64,000 nucleotides of DNA, taken from assembly GCA_963931925.1 (NCBI GenBank), contig OZ007581.1, forward strand, positions 24,970,543-25,034,542. Reading direction: 5' to 3'. The notes under the pieces were generated by a model. That model was not told the DNA's origin. It saw nothing but the letters and a program-made list of their open reading frames with translations, and did not search any database. Source of the DNA: Onchidella celtica. Lineage: Eukaryota > Mollusca > Gastropoda > Systellommatophora > Onchidiidae. This document shows positions 58,878-64,000 of this stretch, piece by piece (position 1 is the first letter of the stretch; the number at the start of each line of letters is the position of its first letter). Position numbers and translations under genes: made by a program.

Positions 58878-60120
58878 CTGTGAGACTGCATTTTGACCTA
58901 CACTTCTTTTTTTATTATTTCAAATGTTAATAATTATGATTTTCTCCATAGAAAATTGGATGAGTTTACTGAAAATAATGATACATTAAAATTATTGACT
59001 GGCGGCTTACCTGAAAGATCCCAGATCTACGTTTGTCTTTAAAAAATGACAGCAAATTTACTTTATATACCTGGGTGTCATTCTATTTTTGCAAAATGAA
59101 TAATAAAGAAACTGTCCACCTTCTGTAATAATACATCATGCGTATCGAGAATGTTCCCCCCCCCCACCCCCCCCCCACCCCCCCAAATGCAAAGACTGTT
59201 GCGAAATACTATAGTTGGAAATTTCCTTTATAAAAATATCAGGACTATTATTTTGAAATACGCACTGGACTGTATCTTATCCTGCCGCCTATTTGCTGAA
59301 ACAAATTATGATGAACGTGTGCGAACGAGTAAAAAAAAATTCAATTCGCGTCAATGATTTTCTAAGCGAATATAATATAACTGAACTAGAACAATTTCGA
59401 TGCAAGACGATGACTTACATTTGGACCCCAACCGTTTGCCGGATAGAATTTTTCCATTTTGTGCAAAAGGGAATCTTTCGTCTGTTATTCCTGCTCACAA
59501 AGAAGAGGTGGAAATACATAATATTTTCTGTTCAGATTTTTTTTTAAAATGGATAACCAGACCTTATAATAAAATTATGTACAAATTTGACAAGGCTGTT
59601 GCAGGCCTCCTCTTGTATGAAATTCTTTGGACAAAGTCCCGCCTTGATAAATCGTCGTTCTAGTAGGTTTTGAAAATCCTTTCCAACCCTTCTATCCTTC
59701 ATCTGTCTCTGAGTTTCTGTTTAGTTTGGGCTACTTGTCTTAGCTGAAAAAGTTCTCCCGAAGACTATGTCCTGAGTGAAATCTATAAACACCATAGTTA
59801 CACTGCTTGAAGCAAACTCTTCCCCAATTTGTGCAAAGATTCAGAACCATTTGATGTTCTTTTGGTGTCGTTGTCTACTCACCTAGTATGTGTGTGTATG
59901 GGAGTGAGGGGGGGGGGGGGGAGGTTCTTGCTCTGGTTTGGCAATGTAATATCTCCGTTTATGTCCCTGTTGATAGATTGGGCAAAGTCCCGTGACGGTG
60001 TGTGCTTGTGAGGTATGTGGCATTCAGGGATCAATCTCCATCAATCTGAGACCTTTTTCGAAAAGTTTTAAAAGTTGAGGGCGAAAATTGGATATTTAGA
60101 AAATGTGGTAGATGAGTTGG
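58878..60120. other. Non-coding interval
   Basis: C-run at 59155-59185 and G-run near 59910. Short frames at 59293-59663 have no recognisable domain. Confidence 0.5.
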
Positions 60121-60450
<330 letters not shown>

Positions 60451-60944
60451 GATTGATAGATAGGTAGACACACATCGACTTCCGGTGAATGGCGGATCGA
60501 GGTCGGTCACGCTGATTTTGCTGCTGCAAGACAATTGGATTGTTTGGCAATCTATGTGTTCTGTGTACGCGTGGTGGTGTTAGATTGGAGTGAAATAGCA
60601 GTTGGTAAGGTTTTTGGTGAAATATAAGGTAAGCCTTTACTCTATTCATTTTTTCGTGCGTCATAAACCCGTGTTCGTTAACCCACAGCTCTGTTTTAAA
60701 AAAAAATGGCGACCCCAAGTATTGTATCAGCCTGCTTTATTCTCGATAAGGCAATAATCCCGGATACCAACAAACCGGTCGGGGGCCTAGAAATTTGTCA
60801 TGCATGCGAGGGTGTCGCCGGGGAAGGATCAATTAATGGGGCCCAAAAAATATCGGGGCTGTGGAGAATTTACCCCCTGTCTATAGACGCGAGGAGATCA
60901 CTAATTATTGAAGGGATTGATTGTACTGAGGGGACAATCTGTAA

Positions 60945-61555
60945 AGCGGCCCACACACGCTCAAACTTTTTCATCAATAGTATTGACGTCAAACTTTTGG
61001 ACGCTTTTTTGATCGTGTAGGGGCGGTATTGATGGCCTCAAAAGTATTGACGTCAATATATTGATGGATCTGTTTCAGTTGATATTTTTTGCGCAAACCG
61101 TCAAACTATTGAGCATGTGTGGGCACTCTTCAATATTTTGCGTCAAATTCACTTTTTGATTTTCAGAAGAGAAGAGATCTATCATGGCGCGGTCTAAAGA
61201 AGAAAAGAAATTTCTTCTTGAGTTCCAGCAATTCATCAAAAGAAAGTCCATCCATTCTTAAAAAGTTTTTATAATCATCTGGTTCATTGTTCCTCAGTTC
61301 CTTCAATAGTTCGCTGTGTCCAAATTTAGTGCGTTGAAGAAACCACTGCTTGGACCACTTAGTTCGTTTCTTTTGTGTGCTTCTTCTTCGCTTGCGGCAC
61401 ACTAGCGCAAGAGCCAGCGCTGTTGCTCCGTCCATTGCCGTTCACAGACTGAATATTGCACAATAATATTGAGCGTGCATGGCAACCGTCAAAACTGTCA
61501 AAAAGGTTTGACGTCAATACTATTGATGAAAAAGTTTGAGCGTGTGTGGGCCGCT
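60945..61555 (-). mobile_element. PIF/Harbinger deletion derivative, 611 bp
   Basis: Perfect 50-bp terminal inverted repeats (from agcggcccacacacgctcaa) and a 3-bp duplication TAA (60942-60944 and 61556-61558), matching the TWA preference of PIF/Harbinger. The interior has several copies of tattgacgtcaa, possible transposase-binding repeats, and a 5' transposase fragment on the minus strand. Confidence 0.93.
61163..61435 (-). pseudogene. Harbinger transposase N-terminal fragment, 90 aa
   Basis: ATG at 61435. After a basic stretch, WSKQWFLQRTKFGHSELLKE and NNEPDDYKNFLRMDGLSFDE match the conserved N-terminal region of HARBI1-like transposases (W..R...G....L..EL....P..F..FLRM....FDELL). Homology stops near residue 75. 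The DDE catalytic domain is missing, so the protein cannot transpose its element, but the start and reading frame of the fragment are intact. Confidence 0.85.
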
Positions 61556-62498
61556 TAACTGTCCTGGACAAAAATCCCTTCATCATGTCTGGTGGAGGAG
61601 AGAAGCCGACAACGAAACTGATAATCGGCAATGTGCCAATTTCAGTCGCAAACAGCGAAATTGAAAGCACATTGAAAAGGCTGGGGGTAACTACGCGATC
61701 GCAGCTGAAAGAAGAAAACTATAGGGACGAACAGGGCGGCTTGACCCGTTTTAAAACCGGCAGGAGGTTTGTTTATATTGACCTCCCAGCCTCGTCCCTA
61801 CCAAAAACAGCTAAGGTGGGGAATCATTTCTTGGCCTTTCTCTACAATAGAGAGCAAGAGCGGGGGGTGAAAACAAAAGTAGCAGATACTAAACAGGTAG
61901 AGGAGGAGACGGAAAGAACGTCTGACACAGAAAACTCAGAAAACGTGCAAATAAATGAAACACAAACAAAGCAAAAGAACGTCGAGGTCGAGCGTGAGGG
62001 TGAGAGTGAGAGAATAGATAAGGCAATAGAGAGAGCAAGAAATGTGCTCACAAAAAAACAGAGTACCCTGGATCTTTTTAGAGCAGGAGTAAGAAGGCCA
62101 AGATCAGCGGACGGTCACACCAAGAGGCAACGAACTGCCAGTTCGGAGAGAGCAGGCGAAAAAAGAAAAAAGGGCGAGAGAGTACGTGGTGATAGGGGGA
62201 GGGAATGATCGGGAGGGGGGCAGGAAAATGACTGGGGCAGGAGAAGAACAGGCTGAACAACAACAACAACAAACTCCCGTCGACTGGTTTGAACAGGGAA
62301 ACAGTGAAACTTAGTCAGTCACTATAGATGAGTGTTTCGATTCACGGACTTGGCCTGTTCACGGACTTCGTTTTTGGACTGTGATCTCTACCCACGCCTA
62401 CCGGTGTAGGTGTTTTATCTTTCTCTCTCTCTCTAGCGCTCTTTCTTTCTATCTTTCTTCCCCTGTCTCTTTATCTATCTCTTTCTTAGACATTGTCC

Positions 62499-63303
62499 AT
62501 GAAAGTAGTGTCCCTTAATTGTCCCTTCACGGACAATTAAAACGCCGATTACTATTTAAGACATTCCAGCAGTATGACATTGTCTGTCTACAAGAAACCT
62601 ATGTATCTGAAGCGAAAGCGACTGAATGGATGAGAGAATGGACGGGTGAATTTTTTTTCTGCCCTGATACTAATAGGAGCAAAGGTCAGATCATACTAGT
62701 GAACGTAAGTATGAAAGAACGTATACTGTTGACAAGTTAAAATTCCTGACATTTGGTACTCGATGTATAGGAATTGAGTTCGAAAGACAAAATAAATTGT
62801 ACACGATATTAAACTGTTATGGTCCAGCAAAGCCGCAGGAACGGGAAAGCTTTATAGAGCGGCTGAGTGATATCATCAGCGAGATAGGCCAGAGCAGTCT
62901 AATAGTCTGTGGAGATTTTAATATGATCTTAAACAATGATTTAGATATAATTTCGGGTGCACCGCATGGAAAAAAAGAAGTAGAAATGTTTTCAAAGTTT
63001 GTACAGACATGGAATCTTGATGACTGTTGGAGGGAGTTAAATAAAGGCACAAAAGAATTTACATGGTCTAGGAAAGAACCTTTTGTGGCCAGAAGACTAG
63101 ATTACATTTTTTGCGATAAAGAATTAGTACCATGTGTAACAAATGTGGAAATTAAACATTTTCCGTCCACAGATCATCGTGCAGTTATCGTAGAAATTTT
63201 AGAACATGACTTCCCGAGAGGCCCCTCCATGTGGCAATTCAATGCATCATACATTAATAATGTCGATTTTATAAACCATATGAATGTATTTATATCCAAT
63301 TTC
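62499..63303 (+). pseudogene. LINE C ORF2, endonuclease domain (frameshifted, truncated)
   Basis: ATG at 62499 (MKVVSLNC). One-base shifts near 62530 and 62730 break the frame into three. Endonuclease blocks remain: CLQETY, TILNCYGPAKPQERESFIER, IVCGDFNMILNNDLD, FTWSRKEPFVARRLDYIF and STDHRAVIVEI. The order and the RLDYIF motif fit L1/Tx1-type ORF2. The frame is cut off by LINE D before any RT motif. Confidence 0.87.
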
Positions 63304-63306
63304 CCC

Positions 63307-63393
63307 GTGCTGGGGCCATACAGCACAGGGGCGCGTCCCCTGGGTGGCGGATAGAGGAGCCCCGAAAAAAAAGGGGTTGCACCTAGATGGCCC
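63307..63393 (+). ncRNA. Candidate structured RNA at the 5' end of LINE D
   Basis: Hairpins gtgctg/cagcac (63307-63326), agggg/cccct (63327-63341) and cccc/gggg around an A-run (63360-63376). The loop of the first hairpin, gggccat (63313-63319), is perfectly complementary to atggccc (63387-63393), which would make a pseudoknot. A self-cleaving HDV-like ribozyme, known from several LINE 5' ends, is one possibility; I could not fit the full consensus. Confidence 0.35.
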
Positions 63394-63696
63394 GGCAGAT
63401 GGGGCTCGTGAGCAATGTCAAGCAACCTATCTAAGAGAAGGAAAACTCTGACTCCAAACCCGGCTAGATAGAGACCGTAAGCACCAAAAGGCAGTCTAAA
63501 TAGGAGATGGAAAAATCCGAACTTAAACCTCTGCTGCCTTGCAGAAGATCCTGACAGATCAAAGGCTAAGGAAGCATATCCTGACAGAAAAGCAGGCCAA
63601 AGCCGGAGTCACTGGACCGAAAGGTGCAGATAGACCAGACTGGTGTAACAACCTTGCCTGAAAACTGCAGTGACACGCACCAACCCCCTAAAAATC

Positions 63697-64000
63697 ATGG
63701 ACGGACACCAAAAATTTACTAAAAGTTATGGTGTGAAGCCTGTGGACTCCCGCCGGACAGGTGTAGCGCCGGGCCCAAAGGGCCCACCCAAGCGATCTGG
63801 TGGTGCCTTACCCTCTTCTTGTGGAACCAGGGGAAGAGGTGTGAGGTTACGGACGACTGGAACCAATCTTAAAGTGCTACAGTGGAACGCAGAAGGAGTA
63901 GCCAAGAAAAAGCTGCCATTAATGCGAAAGCTGTATCAAGAAAAAGTGGATGTCGCCTGCATACAGGAAACCCATCTCACGGACAACATACGCTTCTCAA
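63697..64000 (+). CDS. LINE D ORF, N-terminal part with endonuclease start (partial)
   Basis: Open from ATG 63697 to the window end (101 codons). A basic, Pro/Gly-rich N terminus is followed by NLKVLQWNAEGVAKKK and VDVACIQETHLTDN, the first two conserved blocks of an apurinic-like endonuclease of Jockey/I-type LINEs. No stop or frameshift in the visible part. The rest (RT and beyond) lies outside. Confidence 0.82.
   Translation, partial: MDGHQKFTKSYGVKPVDSRRTGVAPGPKGPPKRSGGALPSSCGTRGRGVRLRTTGTNLKVLQWNAEGVAKKKLPLMRKLYQEKVDVACIQETHLTDNIRFS

Larger units (their letters stand above)
60706..62208 (+). pseudogene. LINE C ORF1, split by a Harbinger element
   Basis: The first part (ATG at 60706 to about 60941) encodes ISGLWRIYPLSIDARRSLI; the second (about 61559-62208) encodes DKNPFI, TTKLIIGNVPISVANSEIES and FKTGRRFVYIDLPASSLP, then a charged Lys/Glu/Arg-rich tail. 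The pattern resembles ORF1 proteins of molluscan L1/Tx1-type LINEs, with RRM-like folds and nucleic-acid chaperone activity. Removing the 611-bp insertion and one TAA leaves the halves one base out of frame, so a further indel is likely. Confidence 0.8.
60473..63303 (+). mobile_element. LINE C: L1/Tx1-like two-ORF LINE, interrupted twice
   Basis: The 5' UTR from about 60473 (cttccggtgaatggcgg) is followed by ORF1 and the endonuclease part of ORF2. A Harbinger derivative splits ORF1 (60945-61555) and LINE D splits ORF2 at about 63304. The 5' end lies about 20 bases beyond the (GATA)n tract. The RT domain is not in the window. Confidence 0.85.
63304..64000 (+). mobile_element. LINE D nested in LINE C ORF2 (runs off the window)
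   Basis: LINE C coding sequence stops abruptly at about 63303. A structured GC-rich leader with successive hairpins follows, then a new LINE frame. The exact junction cannot be set without the 3' end and target duplication. Confidence 0.8.

Overview
This is a eukaryotic window, most likely from a marine gastropod mollusc. The assignment rests on protein families (apple/PAN-EGF-fibrinogen-like and apple/PAN-C-type-lectin secreted proteins), on molluscan-looking non-LTR retrotransposons and a tRNA-derived SINE, and on the AT-rich, microsatellite-rich background. The species cannot be named from the sequence. There are no bacterial operons, rRNA genes or CRISPR arrays. Most long open frames are microsatellite artefacts or shadows of transposon ORFs.

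Layout. 1-2.9 kb: repeats and one SINE. 2.9-8.9 kb (+): a five-exon gene for a secreted apple/PAN-EGF-fibrinogen-like (FReD) protein; every exon joins in phase. 9.1-48 kb: an array of duplicated modules carrying single-exon C-type-lectin (CTLD) genes on the minus strand. One copy is intact (43.9-44.7 kb). One has an open 239-codon frame but lost its ATG (12.9-13.6 kb). One is frameshifted twice (27.0-27.7 kb), two are older pseudogenes (10.4-11.1 and 23.5-24.2 kb), and fragments also occur. The largest duplicated segment is 9.16-16.30 kb versus 22.26-34.84 kb. Two LINEs entered this array: LINE A (16.6-20.9 kb, decayed) and LINE B (30.06-34.78 kb, full length, I-group-like with RNase H, only two lesions). 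35.4-36.0 kb: a hAT MITE beside a foldback element. 36-56 kb: mostly non-coding with microsatellites, a 446-bp hAT element and a 51-bp palindromic element with an 8-bp duplication. 56.5-57.0 kb (-): a compact 82-aa gene with signal peptide, Arg/Gly-rich body and hydrophobic tail, plus a TATA-like box and AATAAA. 57.2-58.9 kb: SINEs and microsatellites. 60.1-64.0 kb: a (GATA)n tract followed directly by LINE C (L1/Tx1-like). A PIF/Harbinger deletion derivative split its ORF1 and a further LINE (D) is nested in its ORF2; D runs off the window.

Functional reading. The two real gene families both join an N-terminal apple/PAN-like module to a ligand-recognition fold (FReD or CTLD). That parallels secreted lectin-type immune receptors of snails, but an immune role is inference. 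The CTLD paralogues differ at the position of the sugar-specificity tripeptide (EPS, QPS, EPN), so the array looks like birth-and-death evolution of a lectin family. Shared and private insertions give an order of events: the SINE came first, then the segmental duplication, then the (ATA)n retroelement in copy 1 and LINE B in copy 2.
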